Notes: generated by a model from the sequence alone, not told the origin. DNA of 32,398 bases from an uncultured Clostridia bacterium (GCA_947626075.1 CANQQW010000015.1:1-32398), one strand, 5' to 3'. Counted from the stretch's first letter, positions 23,841 to 32,303 are shown. Made by a program: numbers and translations.

Positions 23841-24400
23841 TTTACCTGCAGCTATTCCTCAGCTTTTTCCAAATCGGTCTGTTCGGATTCGGCGGCGGGT
23901 ACGCCGTAATGCCGCTGATACAAAATCAGGTTGTTGACATTCACGGCTGGCTCGATATGAGCGCGTTCTCGGACATTATAACCATTTCTCAAATGACGCC
24001 GGGACCTATCGCGATAAACTCCGCTACTTTCGCCGGTATACAAACGGCGGGAATATTGGGCGCCGCAGTCGCGACGCTCGGCTGCGTGCTGCCATCGACG
24101 ATTATCGTCATAGTACTTGTAAAGCTATATATAAAGTACCGCGATATGTCGGTCATGAAAGGAGTTATGAGCGGTCTGCGTCCCGCTGTTGTGGCTATGA
24201 TTGCGTCGGCGGGGCTGTCGATACTCACGCTGTCGCTTTGGCAGGGAAACGCGCCGTCGCTCGGCGCGGAAAGCTTTGATTTTATCGCGGCGGGTATATT
24301 CGTGCTGTCGCTCGCGGTACTCAGAATTTTTAAAGTAAATCAAATCTACGTCATGCTATCAGCCGGCATAGTCGGTCTGCTCGCGTATATGCTGGTATAA
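23837..24400 (+). CDS. Chromate transporter family protein, C-terminal half (split ChrA)
   Basis: The second CHR-family protein, 187 residues, with FGFGGGYAVMPLIQNQV and ISQMTPGPIAINSATFAG. These are the same signature as its neighbour, showing the two are paralogous halves that likely assemble in antiparallel orientation. The ATG at 23837 overlaps the preceding TGA and follows AAAGGAGG, so it is preferred to the earlier track start at 23783, which lies inside the upstream gene. It is strongly hydrophobic throughout. It ends at an intrinsic terminator shared with the hydrogenase gene. The substrate (chromate or another oxyanion) is inferred from the family. Confidence 0.88.
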   Translation: MIYLQLFLSFFQIGLFGFGGGYAVMPLIQNQVVDIHGWLDMSAFSDIITISQMTPGPIAINSATFAGIQTAGILGAAVATLGCVLPSTIIVIVLVKLYIKYRDMSVMKGVMSGLRPAVVAMIASAGLSILTLSLWQGNAPSLGAESFDFIAAGIFVLSLAVLRIFKVNQIYVMLSAGIVGLLAYMLV

Positions 24401-24427
24401 AAAAAGCGTATCACGATACGCTTTTTT
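24400..24427. terminator. Bidirectional terminator
   Basis: GCGTAT (24406-24411) pairs with ATACGC around a CACG loop, flanked by runs of A and T. It serves the convergent chromate-transporter and hydrogenase genes. Confidence 0.85.
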
Positions 24428-24435
24428 GTATGTAA

Positions 24436-25920
24436 TTACTCCGCTTTTTCACGGTCCATATCGACTTTCATAAAATCATGGTCGGTAAGCATTTCCGTAA
24501 TATTATCATTCTCTCTGCCCTTGATTTTCTTCATTCTTGCGGCTCTAAGCTGCTGGAGCGGCGCGACAGAGCCGGGACCCGCCATACATCCGCCCTCGCA
24601 CGCCATACCCTCTATAATGTCCTCGGGCAATTTGTCTACGTTGAGCATCGCGAGTGCAACCTTACATTCCTTGACGCCGCTGCAGCCCTTGGCTTTAATT
24701 GGGTCGGTGCAGCCCATTTCCGCAACAGCCTTCATAACCGCCTCTGTTACTCCGCCCGCGCCCGAAAAACGTCTGCCGAACGACGTCGCCTCGGTGGGCG
24801 TTTCCTGACAGTCGGCTACGTTAATTCTTCTCGCGTCGAACAGGGCGTTAAGTTCCTCAAACGTCATTACCGCGTCCGGGCTTCCCTCCACGCCGAATTT
24901 CGCTTCCTCTTTCTTCGCCATGCAAGGACCTATAAACACAATATATGCGCCCGGCATATTCTCCCTTACCCATCTTACCGTCGCTACCATCGGCGATACT
25001 GTGTTTGACATCTTATCGACAAGCTTCGGATAATGCTTTCTTATAAGCGTCACGAACGCCGGACAGCACGAGGTGGTCATCTTTATACCGTTCTCGTGGT
25101 TTTCTATAAGCTCTTTCGCCTCGTTATACGCTACCGCGTCCGCGCCCAAAGCGACTTCCACAACGTCGTCGAAGCCGAGCAGCTTGAGCGCCGTAATCAT
25201 TCGTCCTATGGTCGCTTCCGTACCGAACTGACCTTCAACCGCCGGCGCGGGAATAGCTACCACTCTTGTGTTTTTATCGTTTATTTTCTCGATTACCGTC
25301 GTTATTTGCGATATGTCGGAAATAGCTCCGAACGGGCAGCCTACGGCGCAATGACCGCAGCTTATACACTTTGACTCGTCTATACTCGCGAGCTTGTCAC
25401 CGCCTATCGTAATCGCGCCCACGTCGCAGTTACGCTTGCACGGTCGCATGAGGTCGGCTATCGCATGATACGGGCATGCCTCGGCGCACTTGCCGCATTC
25501 GTGGCACTTTGTCTGGTCTATGTACGCGCCGTGTCCCGTAATCGTAATCGCGCCGAACGCGCACGCGTTCTGACACGCTTTCGCCATACATTTTTGGCAG
25601 TTCTCCGTTACCTGGAAACGGTTAATCGGGCAGCCTTCGCACGCCGCGGGAATAACCTGTATCGTATTGTTTTTAACCTCTATATGCTCCGCGTTGTGCG
25701 CCGGAAGCGGCGGCTTACCCATAGCAAGCCTTACCCTCTGACGTATAATTTCCCGTTCCTTATACACGCAGCAGCGAAACCTCGGCGTCGCCGTCGGTAT
25801 TATTTTGAACGGAATCTCGTCTATATTCTCGTCCGTAAGCTCATTCGCGAACGCAAGCTCCGCAACCGAAAGCAAAGCCTCGTACTTCAGCATTTGCCGT
25901 GTGTCCTTATTTCGTTCCAT
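24436..25920 (-). CDS. Monomeric [FeFe] hydrogenase (group B-like)
   Basis: A 494-residue cytoplasmic iron-sulfur protein. The N-terminal part holds an unusual Cys cluster (CEGCPINRFQVTENCQKCMAKAC) and 4Fe-4S ferredoxin motifs (CHECGKCAEACP, CISCGHCAVGCP). The C-terminal H-cluster domain shows the three signatures TSCCPAF, GPCMAKKEE and EGMACEGGCMAGPGS. This arrangement fits group B monomeric [FeFe] hydrogenases of Clostridia, which exchange electrons with ferredoxin. The first signature ends in Phe where classical enzymes have Trp. The start ATG follows GAGGAG. The gene is single, with its own promoter; maturases HydE/F/G are not in the window. Direction of catalysis (H2 production, uptake or sensing) cannot be decided. 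Confidence 0.93.
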   Translation of the reverse strand: MERNKDTRQMLKYEALLSVAELAFANELTDENIDEIPFKIIPTATPRFRCCVYKEREIIRQRVRLAMGKPPLPAHNAEHIEVKNNTIQVIPAACEGCPINRFQVTENCQKCMAKACQNACAFGAITITGHGAYIDQTKCHECGKCAEACPYHAIADLMRPCKRNCDVGAITIGGDKLASIDESKCISCGHCAVGCPFGAISDISQITTVIEKINDKNTRVVAIPAPAVEGQFGTEATIGRMITALKLLGFDDVVEVALGADAVAYNEAKELIENHENGIKMTTSCCPAFVTLIRKHYPKLVDKMSNTVSPMVATVRWVRENMPGAYIVFIGPCMAKKEEAKFGVEGSPDAVMTFEELNALFDARRINVADCQETPTEATSFGRRFSGAGGVTEAVMKAVAEMGCTDPIKAKGCSGVKECKVALAMLNVDKLPEDIIEGMACEGGCMAGPGSVAPLQQLRAARMKKIKGRENDNITEMLTDHDFMKVDMDREKAE

Positions 25921-25962
25921 AAGTCACTCCTCCATCGCCGTAAATTATTATTTTATGATATA

Positions 25963-25991
25963 AATATACACTATTTTGTAGAAAAAGTCAA
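25963..25991 (-). promoter_or_regulatory. Hydrogenase gene promoter
   Basis: On the minus strand TTGACT (25991-25986), a 17-base spacer and TATATT (25968-25963), about 43 bases before the ATG. Confidence 0.65.
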
Positions 25992-26059
25992 TCAAATCAA
26001 TATTATTTTTGTGACATTTTACATAATTTTAAATGTTTTTTACATTAATTAAGTTTCTA

Positions 26060-26089
26060 TTGACATACCTTATATTTTAGATTTATAAT
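26060..26089 (+). promoter_or_regulatory. cca promoter
   Basis: TTGACA (26060-26065) and TATAAT (26084-26089) with an 18-base spacer. The leader before the preferred cca start is about 32 bases. Confidence 0.7.
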
Positions 26090-26127
26090 TTTTTAGACGG
26101 AATATGCAAGGTTGGAGGAATGTCAGT

Positions 26128-27471
26128 ATGAACCTCGTACTGCCTGACAGCGTTATCAATATTTTAAGCCGGCTTCAACAGGGCGGCTTTTCCGCGTTTG
26201 TCGCGGGCGGCGCGGTGCGCGATATGCTCATGGACAAGACTCCGCATGATTACGACATAGCCACGAGCGCGAAGCCGAAGGACGTTAAGGCGATGTTCGC
26301 GCGCACCGTCGACACGGGTATAAAACACGGTACTGTCACCGTAGTGGAAAACAAGACCGGCTACGAGGTCACCACATTCCGCCGAGACGGCGAGTACGCC
26401 GACGGCAGACACCCCTCCTCCGTCAGTTTCGTGGACGACGTTCGCGAGGACTGCGCCAGACGTGATTTCACGATAAACGCGATGATGTACAGTCCCGATA
26501 CGGGTATACTCGATTACTTCGGCGGACGCAATGATATAAAGCGCAGGCTGATACGCTGCGTCGGCGAGCCTGAGCGGCGTTTCAAGGAGGACGCGCTCAG
26601 AATGCTGCGCGCCGTACGCTTCAGCGCGGCGCTGTCGTTTAAGATCGAGGACAGCACATGGAAAGCCATAAAAAAATGCGCGGTGCTTATAAAAAAGGTG
26701 AGCAGCGAGAGGATAGCCGAAGAGATAAACAAAATACTCCTTTCGGAAAATCCCGATTATATACGCAAGCTGCACGAATGCGGGCTGCTGCGGTATATAA
26801 TGCCTGAACTTGAAAGATGCTTCGGCGAGCCGCAGAAAAACAAGTACCACATATACGACGTGGGCGAGCATATAATGCATACGGTCAAAAACGTTCCCGC
26901 CGATATGACGTTAAGGTGGGCGGCGCTTATGCACGACATAGGCAAGCCCGTCTGTTCCAGCACGGGCGCGAACGGTATAATACACTTTTACGGTCATCAC
27001 AGGGAAAGCTGCAAAATCGCGGTAGACCTGATGCACAGGCTGCGCATAGGCGCGGACACAATCCGTGACGCGGCTGTGCTCGTGGAAAACCACGATGTGC
27101 GCGTGGAACCGTCGCAGTCGGCGGTAAAGCGTATGATGTCGCGCACGGGCGAAGCGCTTTTCGAGAAGCTTATGCTTTTGCAGACGGCGGACAATATGGC
27201 TAAAAATCCCAAGCATTTCCCCGAAAAGAAAAAACGCATAGACAGCGCGTACCAAATCTACAAGGAAGTACTGGCGGAACGTCAGCCGTATCTTGTGTCG
27301 CACCTCGCGATAAACGGCAAGGACTTGTTAAGCCTCGGCTGCCGCCACGGCAGAGAAATCGGCGATACGCTGAAAAAGCTTATTGACGAGGTTATAATAA
27401 ATCCCTCGCTGAATAACCGCGAATACCTTATTCGGCGCGCGAAAGAGTACAGAAAAACCAAGAAATTTTAA
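26128..27471 (+). CDS. cca: CCA tRNA nucleotidyltransferase with HD domain
   Basis: Adds or repairs the 3' CCA end of tRNAs. The 447-residue product carries the class II nucleotidyltransferase head (GGAVRDMLMDKTPHDYDIAT with the DxD metal site) and RRDFTINAMMYS. Next come the ERRFKEDALRMLRAVRFSA neck motif and a C-terminal HD domain (WAALMHDIGKP, HHRES, VENHD). The track begins eight codons earlier, but GGAGG is found inside that stretch, nine bases before the ATG at 26128, which gives MNLVLPDSVIN. It is a single-gene unit between divergent promoters and its own terminator. The HD domain may remove 2',3'-cyclic phosphates, as in related enzymes. Confidence 0.95.
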   Translation: MNLVLPDSVINILSRLQQGGFSAFVAGGAVRDMLMDKTPHDYDIATSAKPKDVKAMFARTVDTGIKHGTVTVVENKTGYEVTTFRRDGEYADGRHPSSVSFVDDVREDCARRDFTINAMMYSPDTGILDYFGGRNDIKRRLIRCVGEPERRFKEDALRMLRAVRFSAALSFKIEDSTWKAIKKCAVLIKKVSSERIAEEINKILLSENPDYIRKLHECGLLRYIMPELERCFGEPQKNKYHIYDVGEHIMHTVKNVPADMTLRWAALMHDIGKPVCSSTGANGIIHFYGHHRESCKIAVDLMHRLRIGADTIRDAAVLVENHDVRVEPSQSAVKRMMSRTGEALFEKLMLLQTADNMAKNPKHFPEKKKRIDSAYQIYKEVLAERQPYLVSHLAINGKDLLSLGCRHGREIGDTLKKLIDEVIINPSLNNREYLIRRAKEYRKTKKF

Positions 27472-27495
27472 AGCCGCGGCTCTGCCGCGGCTTTT
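27470..27495 (+). terminator. cca terminator (probably bidirectional)
   Basis: AAAGCCGCGGC pairs with GCCGCGGCTTT around a three-base loop, followed by TTTT. It begins at the cca stop codon and can also end the convergent galU transcript. Confidence 0.85.
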
Positions 27496-27508
27496 ACATT
27501 GCGCTGTT

Positions 27509-28372
27509 TTACAAATCAAGCGATTTTAAGTATTCCCGAAAACCGTTTCCCAAATCCTCGCGCGCGAGCGCAAACTCCACTGTAGCCCGCAAAAATCCGA
27601 GCTTATCGCCCGTGTCGTACCGTTTACCCTCAAACTCATACGCGTACACGTTCTCGCGCTCTGCGAGCATAACCAACGCGTCGGTAAGCTGTATCTCGCC
27701 GCCCGCGCCTTTCTGCGTCTTTTCAAGACAGTCGAACACGGCGGGCGTTATAACGTACCTGCCGAGTATCGCCACATCCGACGGCGCGTCCGAGATTTGG
27801 GGCTTTTCCACCATACCCTTTACTTTATGAAGTCTGCCGTTATCTTCCTCGCAGTCGACAATACCGTACTTGGAAACGTTTTCCTTACCCACTCTCTGCA
27901 CGCCCAGAACCGTGGAGGAGCATTTTTCGTACTGTTCCATAAGCTGTCCTATGCACGGCTTTTCGCCCGTTACAATGTCATCGCCGAGCATTACGGCAAA
28001 CGGCTCGTTTCCGACAAAGTTCTTTGCGCAAAGGACGGCATGTCCCAGTCCCTTTTGCTCATTTTGACGCACAAAGCAGATGTTAAGTCCTTTAGAGACG
28101 TTTTTTGACGCTTTAAGCATTTCGGTCTTTCCCCCGCGCTCCAAAACCGTCTCCAGCTCAAACGCGCTGTCGAAGTGATTTATAATCGCGTCCTTTCCGC
28201 GCGAAGTTATTATGAGTAAATCCTCTATCCCCGCGGCTGCCGCCTCCTCCGCTATATACTGTATTGCGGGAGTATCCACTATAGGCAGCATTTCTTTCGG
28301 CACCGCCTTTGTCGCGGGCAGAAATCTCGTTCCGAACCCGGCGGCGGGTATAACGGCTTTCCTTACTTTCAT
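27509..28372 (-). CDS. galU: UTP-glucose-1-phosphate uridylyltransferase
   Basis: Makes UDP-glucose from UTP and glucose-1-phosphate for envelope glycans. The 287-residue product begins MKVRKAVIPAAGFGTRFLPATKAVPKEMLPIVDTPAIQYI, the canonical GalU N-terminus. It also shows the later FVRQNEQKGLGHAVLCAKN and VMLGDDI motifs, a GMVEKP segment and GGEIQLTDAL. The track extends 21 codons upstream into the promoter; the ATG at 28372 after GGAGG is the real start. It is transcribed alone. Its promoter lies face to face with that of metF on almost the same bases. Confidence 0.96.
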   Translation of the reverse strand: MKVRKAVIPAAGFGTRFLPATKAVPKEMLPIVDTPAIQYIAEEAAAAGIEDLLIITSRGKDAIINHFDSAFELETVLERGGKTEMLKASKNVSKGLNICFVRQNEQKGLGHAVLCAKNFVGNEPFAVMLGDDIVTGEKPCIGQLMEQYEKCSSTVLGVQRVGKENVSKYGIVDCEEDNGRLHKVKGMVEKPQISDAPSDVAILGRYVITPAVFDCLEKTQKGAGGEIQLTDALVMLAERENVYAYEFEGKRYDTGDKLGFLRATVEFALAREDLGNGFREYLKSLDL

Positions 28373-28401
28373 ATTAATCCTCCGTATTTTTTTAATCTCA
28401 C

Positions 28402-28430
28402 TTGCCATTGTATCATAAAAATGGTATAAT
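28402..28430 (+). promoter_or_regulatory. metF promoter, overlapping galU promoter
   Basis: TTGCCA (28402-28407), 17 bases, TATAAT (28425-28430). The -35 and -10 elements touch the -10 and -35 elements of the opposite galU promoter. Confidence 0.75.
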
Positions 28431-28435
28431 GACAA
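28407..28435 (-). promoter_or_regulatory. galU promoter, overlapping metF promoter
   Basis: On the minus strand TTGTCA (28435-28430), 17 bases, TACAAT (28412-28407). It occupies the same DNA as the metF promoter in the opposite direction. Confidence 0.75.
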
Positions 28436-28473
28436 GCGGTACGATAATTTTTATGCTGAGGAGTAGTTATATT

Positions 28474-29340
28474 ATGTTTATTAAGGATATATTTTCATCG
28501 AAAAAACCTGTATTATCGTTCGAGGTGTTTCCGCCAAAACAGGATTCCGGGCTTGACGGAGTGCTGGCGGCAGTAAAGGAAATGTCCGCGCTGCCCATAG
28601 ATTACATGAGCGTCACATACGGCGCGGGAGGAAGCAATTCCAAAAGCACCGCGCGCATAGCCTCGTACCTCAAGGATAATCTGTCCATACCGGCTCTCGC
28701 CCACCTCACCTGCGTGACGAACACCAAAGAGGCGGTAAAGGAGCGCCTTAACGAGTACCGCGCGCTTGGCATTGATAATATTCTCGCGCTTCGCGGAGAT
28801 AAGCCGAAAGACTATTACGGTCAGCTTTTCCCCGGCTACAAATACGCGAGCGAGCTTACCGAGACTATCAAGCGCTTCGGCGGCTTTTGCGTCGGCGGAG
28901 CCTGTTACCCCGAATGTCACCCGGATTCCTCAAGCCTTGACGCCGATATTGAAAATCTTAAAATAAAGGTTGACGCGGGCGCGGACTTCCTTGTGACGCA
29001 GATGTTTTTCGATAATGACGCATTTTACAAATTCCGCGACAAAGCCGTAAAAAAAGGCATAAACGTGCCTATAAACGCGGGTATAATGCCGCTCACGAGC
29101 GCGAGCCAGATAGACCGTATGGCGGTGCTGTCCGGCGGCGCGTCTATGCCGTCGAAGTTCCTGCGCATATTCGCGAAATACCGTGACAATCCCGAAGCGC
29201 TTAAACAAGCGGGTATCGCATACGCCGTCGACCAGATTATAGACCTGATTTCAAACGACGCAGACGGCATACATATCTACACCATGAATAAGCCGGACAC
29301 GGCGAAAAAAATAGTAAATGTTATAAACAGTCTTTTCTGA
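28474..29340 (+). CDS. metF: Methylenetetrahydrofolate reductase
   Basis: Reduces 5,10-methylene-THF to 5-methyl-THF for methionine synthesis or one-carbon flow. The 288-residue product shows the MTHFR barrel motifs LSFEVFPPK with the catalytic Glu, DYMSVTYGAGGS, HLTCVTNT, NILALRGDKP, GGACYPECH, and DFLVTQMFFDN. The track start is 24 codons too far upstream and lies within the promoter; the ATG at 28474 follows GAGGAG by ten bases. No methionine synthase or Wood-Ljungdahl gene is nearby. The gene ends in a strong terminator. Confidence 0.96.
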   Translation: MFIKDIFSSKKPVLSFEVFPPKQDSGLDGVLAAVKEMSALPIDYMSVTYGAGGSNSKSTARIASYLKDNLSIPALAHLTCVTNTKEAVKERLNEYRALGIDNILALRGDKPKDYYGQLFPGYKYASELTETIKRFGGFCVGGACYPECHPDSSSLDADIENLKIKVDAGADFLVTQMFFDNDAFYKFRDKAVKKGINVPINAGIMPLTSASQIDRMAVLSGGASMPSKFLRIFAKYRDNPEALKQAGIAYAVDQIIDLISNDADGIHIYTMNKPDTAKKIVNVINSLF

Positions 29341-29343
29341 AAC

Positions 29344-29387
29344 AAAAAAATACCGCGGGACTTCATACCTCCCGCGATATTTTTTTT
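29344..29387. terminator. Bidirectional terminator after metF
   Basis: CGCGGGA pairs with TCCCGCG, extended by A and T runs on both sides. It lies between convergent metF and the repeat-protein gene. Confidence 0.85.
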
Positions 29388-29407
29388 ACACAAGGCTTAT
29401 TTTGTTT

Positions 29408-30286
29408 TTATTTAACTTCCGTCCACGCCACGTTCGACGCGCCGATTATGCGCCAAAACTTTCTGTGCGAGCCGAGATTGAACGCGACCTGAATACGCGT
29501 GTCAACGTCAATCGGCACAACCAATACTATGTAATGTATGTATCCGTCCTTATATGTCGTTGTGTCTGACGGAGCGTTTACAAGCTGACCGTACCTCGAG
29601 TTGTACGAGTACCAGTTCGACTGCCACGACGCTCTGTTGAAGTTGTTCGTGCAGTCAATACCCGTGCGCGTATCCATATAATAATTCATCATATACGCAA
29701 GAGATGTGTCGTCAATCTTGTCCTCGGTGACGCTTCCGTTGGCTATTTTATCGGCGTTTACCGCGGTGTCGGCTATCTTCGCCCTTGTAACGGCGCCGTC
29801 GATTATTTTAAACGTGTTTATCGCGTTCGGGTGGATTTTTTCGGCTGTAACCGCCGCGTCCTCTATCTTTGACGTGGTTACCTGTCCGTCTCCCAGTTCG
29901 CCCGCGGGATTATCCAAGTGCTCCTGAAAAGCGTCGAGCTGATTTTGAATCGCCGTTTCCAGTTTGACTTTCGTGACGTGTTGGTCATGTATATGCGGGG
30001 TCTGTACGGCGCTGGGGCATAGATGCGATGCCGTTACCGAATACATCGGTAATTTCTTCGTCGTTACTGCCCCATCCTGTATTTGATTCGTGCCGACTGC
30101 TCCGTCCGCTATATGGCGCTGCTTCACGCTCCCGTCGGGGTGGTCAAGCTCAGCCGCGTCTTTATGCGTCTCAAACTCGTCTTTGTGCGTCTCAAACGCG
30201 TTTTTTACGGCGGTAAAATTGTCGCGGACAATCTTCCACCAATCGCTTAAAGTCGTTTTTCCCGTAAAATTAAAATTTAAATTCAT
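29408..30286 (-). CDS. Repeat protein resembling phage tail fibre, function unknown
   Basis: Not assigned to a named family. The 292-residue product has three parts: a short coiled region with a repeated FETHKDEFETHKD unit (about residues 30-45), about eight copies of a DGAVTxxKIxDxAV-type repeat (about 50-200), and a C-terminal domain of about 90 residues rich in Trp and Tyr. Such repeats (GSVTxxKIADGAVT) form trimeric beta-helical shafts in phage tail fibres and some surface adhesins. There is no signal peptide, transmembrane helix or neighbouring phage gene. It has its own strong promoter, an AAAGGAA ribosome binding site and a terminator. It could be a cargo or relic from a phage, or an exported fibre using an unknown route. 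Confidence 0.6.
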   Translation of the reverse strand: MNLNFNFTGKTTLSDWWKIVRDNFTAVKNAFETHKDEFETHKDAAELDHPDGSVKQRHIADGAVGTNQIQDGAVTTKKLPMYSVTASHLCPSAVQTPHIHDQHVTKVKLETAIQNQLDAFQEHLDNPAGELGDGQVTTSKIEDAAVTAEKIHPNAINTFKIIDGAVTRAKIADTAVNADKIANGSVTEDKIDDTSLAYMMNYYMDTRTGIDCTNNFNRASWQSNWYSYNSRYGQLVNAPSDTTTYKDGYIHYIVLVVPIDVDTRIQVAFNLGSHRKFWRIIGASNVAWTEVK

Positions 30287-30395
30287 CCTGTAGTTCCTTT
30301 CTTTTTTAATTTATCCTTTGTGTGTATTTTATCTTTATCTTAACAGTGAACTTTTTGATTTTTAAGCCTTGTGCGCCCGCTTTTAAGATATATAT

Positions 30396-30424
30396 ATTAT
30401 ACCATATTTTCCGAAAAATTTCAA
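30396..30424 (-). promoter_or_regulatory. Promoter of the tail-fibre-like gene
   Basis: On the minus strand TTGAAA (30424-30419), 17 bases, TATAAT (30401-30396), a near-consensus promoter. Its -35 box overlaps the stop codon of the M14 peptidase gene. The leader of about 105 bases before the ATG is A-rich. Confidence 0.75.
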
Positions 30425-31299
30425 GTCGTTTGCGCAATATGCGCACATTCGCGCATGGCGCACAGTATGAGCGGCGCGTTTTCGGCGTATACGCCGTCCA
30501 AATCGCTCATGGGCAGCGGATTTTTGCCCCTGCCTATTTCCACCGTAAAACCCGGTCTGTGAAATTCCTTTATGAACCAGTCCTTGCACCCGCCGAAAGA
30601 GGCGGTTCCCGTAGGTATTTTTACCTCGTATCCGCTCGCGGCAGCCATTCTTTTAGCCGTCTCGAGCGAGCGCGGCGTGTATGCGCCGTTAAAGTCGCAG
30701 TATATCTCGCCTCCCTGACTGTGGAACGCAATCATCATGTCAAAGCGTTCCTTTCTCGCAAGATTGACTACGGCGCGCGTTTCGCTTTCGCTGTTTGGGT
30801 ATTCGCCGCCGTATTTCGACGCGGACGGCTTGTCGAGCACTCTGTCCCAGTCCGCGTCGAAGTTGTGGTTTATGTCCACGCCGCGCGCGTTAGCCTGCCA
30901 TACGTTTTTAAAATCATGTATACCGACCGTGCGTATAAGTCTGCGGTGATATTCGTCAGTTAAATCAATGCCGTTCACGGCGATGTCAACGCCGTCTGGA
31001 TTTACCATTGGAACGGTAAAAAGCGTCACGCCGTCAAAAAGCGCGCAGGCGTCGCAGCCGAAAAAGCGTTCGCCGTTTGCGGCGCTTCTTTCGTACTCAG
31101 AAATAAATCTTACAAGCAGCGCGGACGTAAGGTACTCAAGTCCGTGATACGCGCCGGCGAGGAAAAGCTTTCCCGCTCCATTGCCTGTTTTCATACACAT
31201 AATCTCTCTGCCCATAAGGCTTTTACCGATTGAAAACGTCTCCGTAACGGTTTTGTCCAAAGCCGATATATCGTCAAGCATTACCGAATAGCAGTACAT
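30421..31299 (-). CDS. M14-family zinc carboxypeptidase
   Basis: A 292-residue metallopeptidase of the M14 family without a signal peptide, so probably cytoplasmic. The zinc and catalytic motifs are visible: GAYHGLEY (His-x-x-Glu), the downstream zinc His in AFHSQGG, and the catalytic Glu in FTVEIGRG. PMVNPDGVDI and GVDINHNFDADW, which shape the substrate site, are also present. It most resembles gamma-D-glutamyl-diaminopimelate peptidases, suggesting recycling of cell-wall peptides. That specificity is an inference. The start follows AAGGAGG. It is divergent from the pyridoxal kinase gene and carries the next gene's promoter at its 3' end. Confidence 0.88.
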   Translation of the reverse strand: MYCYSVMLDDISALDKTVTETFSIGKSLMGREIMCMKTGNGAGKLFLAGAYHGLEYLTSALLVRFISEYERSAANGERFFGCDACALFDGVTLFTVPMVNPDGVDIAVNGIDLTDEYHRRLIRTVGIHDFKNVWQANARGVDINHNFDADWDRVLDKPSASKYGGEYPNSESETRAVVNLARKERFDMMIAFHSQGGEIYCDFNGAYTPRSLETAKRMAAASGYEVKIPTGTASFGGCKDWFIKEFHRPGFTVEIGRGKNPLPMSDLDGVYAENAPLILCAMRECAHIAQTT

Positions 31300-31398
31300 T
31301 TTTGCGCCTCCTTAAAATCCGTTAAAATAAAATATGCCGATAATATGAAATTAATGCGCGTTTTTAAAGAAAGAATGGGATTTGCCGGCGAAATTCGC

Positions 31399-31427
31399 TT
31401 GACATAGCGCGTAAAATGTTATAGAAT
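31399..31427 (+). promoter_or_regulatory. Pyridoxal kinase gene promoter
   Basis: TTGACA (31399-31404), 17 bases, TAGAAT (31422-31427). Transcription would start about 33 bases before the GTG start codon. Confidence 0.75.
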
Positions 31428-31466
31428 AATCGTTGCGTATAATTTCAAGGAAAGGAGCTGTCGGTT

Positions 31467-32303
31467 GTGAAAAGAATCGTTTCAATACAGGATATTTCAT
31501 GCTTCGGCAAATGCTCGCTGACCGTGGCTCTGCCTATAACGTCGGTTATGGGTATAGAAACCTGCGCCGTTCCCACAGCGGTGCTTTCAACGCACACGGG
31601 CGGCTTTACGGGATATACATACCGCGACCTGACAGGGGACATACCGAAGATAGCGCGTCATTGGAAAAGTATAGATTTGAAATTCGACGCCGTATGCACG
31701 GGCTACCTCGGCTCGTTTGAGCAGATACGGCTTGTGTCGGAATTTTTTGACGACTTTAAAACGGACGATAACCTCCTTATCGTAGATCCGGTAATGGGTG
31801 ATAAGGGTAAATTCTACGCCGGATTTACAAATGAGTTCGCCGCCGAAATGCGCAAGCTCTGCTCTAAGGCGGACGTTATCCTCCCCAATCTGACGGAGGC
31901 TTCGCTGCTTTTGGGTGAAACATACATCGGAGACAGCTACGATGAGGAATGTATTAAAAATATGCTTACGCGCCTTTCAAGGCTCGGCTCGAAAATAGTT
32001 GTGCTGACGGGCGTGACCTTTGATGAAAATTCACAAGGCGTCATGTCATACAACGGCGAAACAAACGAGTTCTTTTCGTATTTCAGCGACAATATCCCCG
32101 GCTACTATCACAGTACCGGCGACGTTTTTTCAAGCGTGCTCTCGGGCGCGCTCGTAAAGGGATTCGATATGGGTAAGTCGGTGAAAATAGCGGTTGACTT
32201 CACGGTGGATTGTATACGTCATACCGTCGGGTACGAAAAGGAGCATTGGTACGGAGTAAAATTTGAGGAGTGCTTACCCGATTTGATTGAAATGATAAAG
32301 TAA
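31467..32303 (+). CDS. Pyridoxal/pyridoxamine kinase
   Basis: A 278-residue ribokinase-fold enzyme of the pyridoxamine kinase group (PdxK/PdxY-like), which phosphorylates B6 vitamers to make pyridoxal phosphate. Motifs are SIQDISCFGKCSLTVALPI at the N-terminus, VDPVMGDKGKFY, ILPNLTEASLLLG (the NxxE metal motif), and the STGDVFSSVLSGAL anion-hole segment with the catalytic Asp. The start codon is GTG at 31467, nine bases after AAAGGAG. It is a single gene with its own promoter. A role in thiamine pyrimidine phosphorylation (ThiD-like) is possible but the N-terminal motif favours B6 kinase. Confidence 0.9.
   Translation: MKRIVSIQDISCFGKCSLTVALPITSVMGIETCAVPTAVLSTHTGGFTGYTYRDLTGDIPKIARHWKSIDLKFDAVCTGYLGSFEQIRLVSEFFDDFKTDDNLLIVDPVMGDKGKFYAGFTNEFAAEMRKLCSKADVILPNLTEASLLLGETYIGDSYDEECIKNMLTRLSRLGSKIVVLTGVTFDENSQGVMSYNGETNEFFSYFSDNIPGYYHSTGDVFSSVLSGALVKGFDMGKSVKIAVDFTVDCIRHTVGYEKEHWYGVKFEECLPDLIEMIK

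Noticed and set aside
23274-24400. A frameshifted single full-length chromate transporter
   Set aside because: Each half has its own ribosome binding site and start, and an ATGA overlap typical of genuine split CHR pairs.
26008-26030. Rex (redox) operator near the hydrogenase gene, TTTGTGACATTTTACATAA
   Set aside because: Only one half-site resembles TTGTGA, and the site lies upstream of the -35 with poor symmetry.
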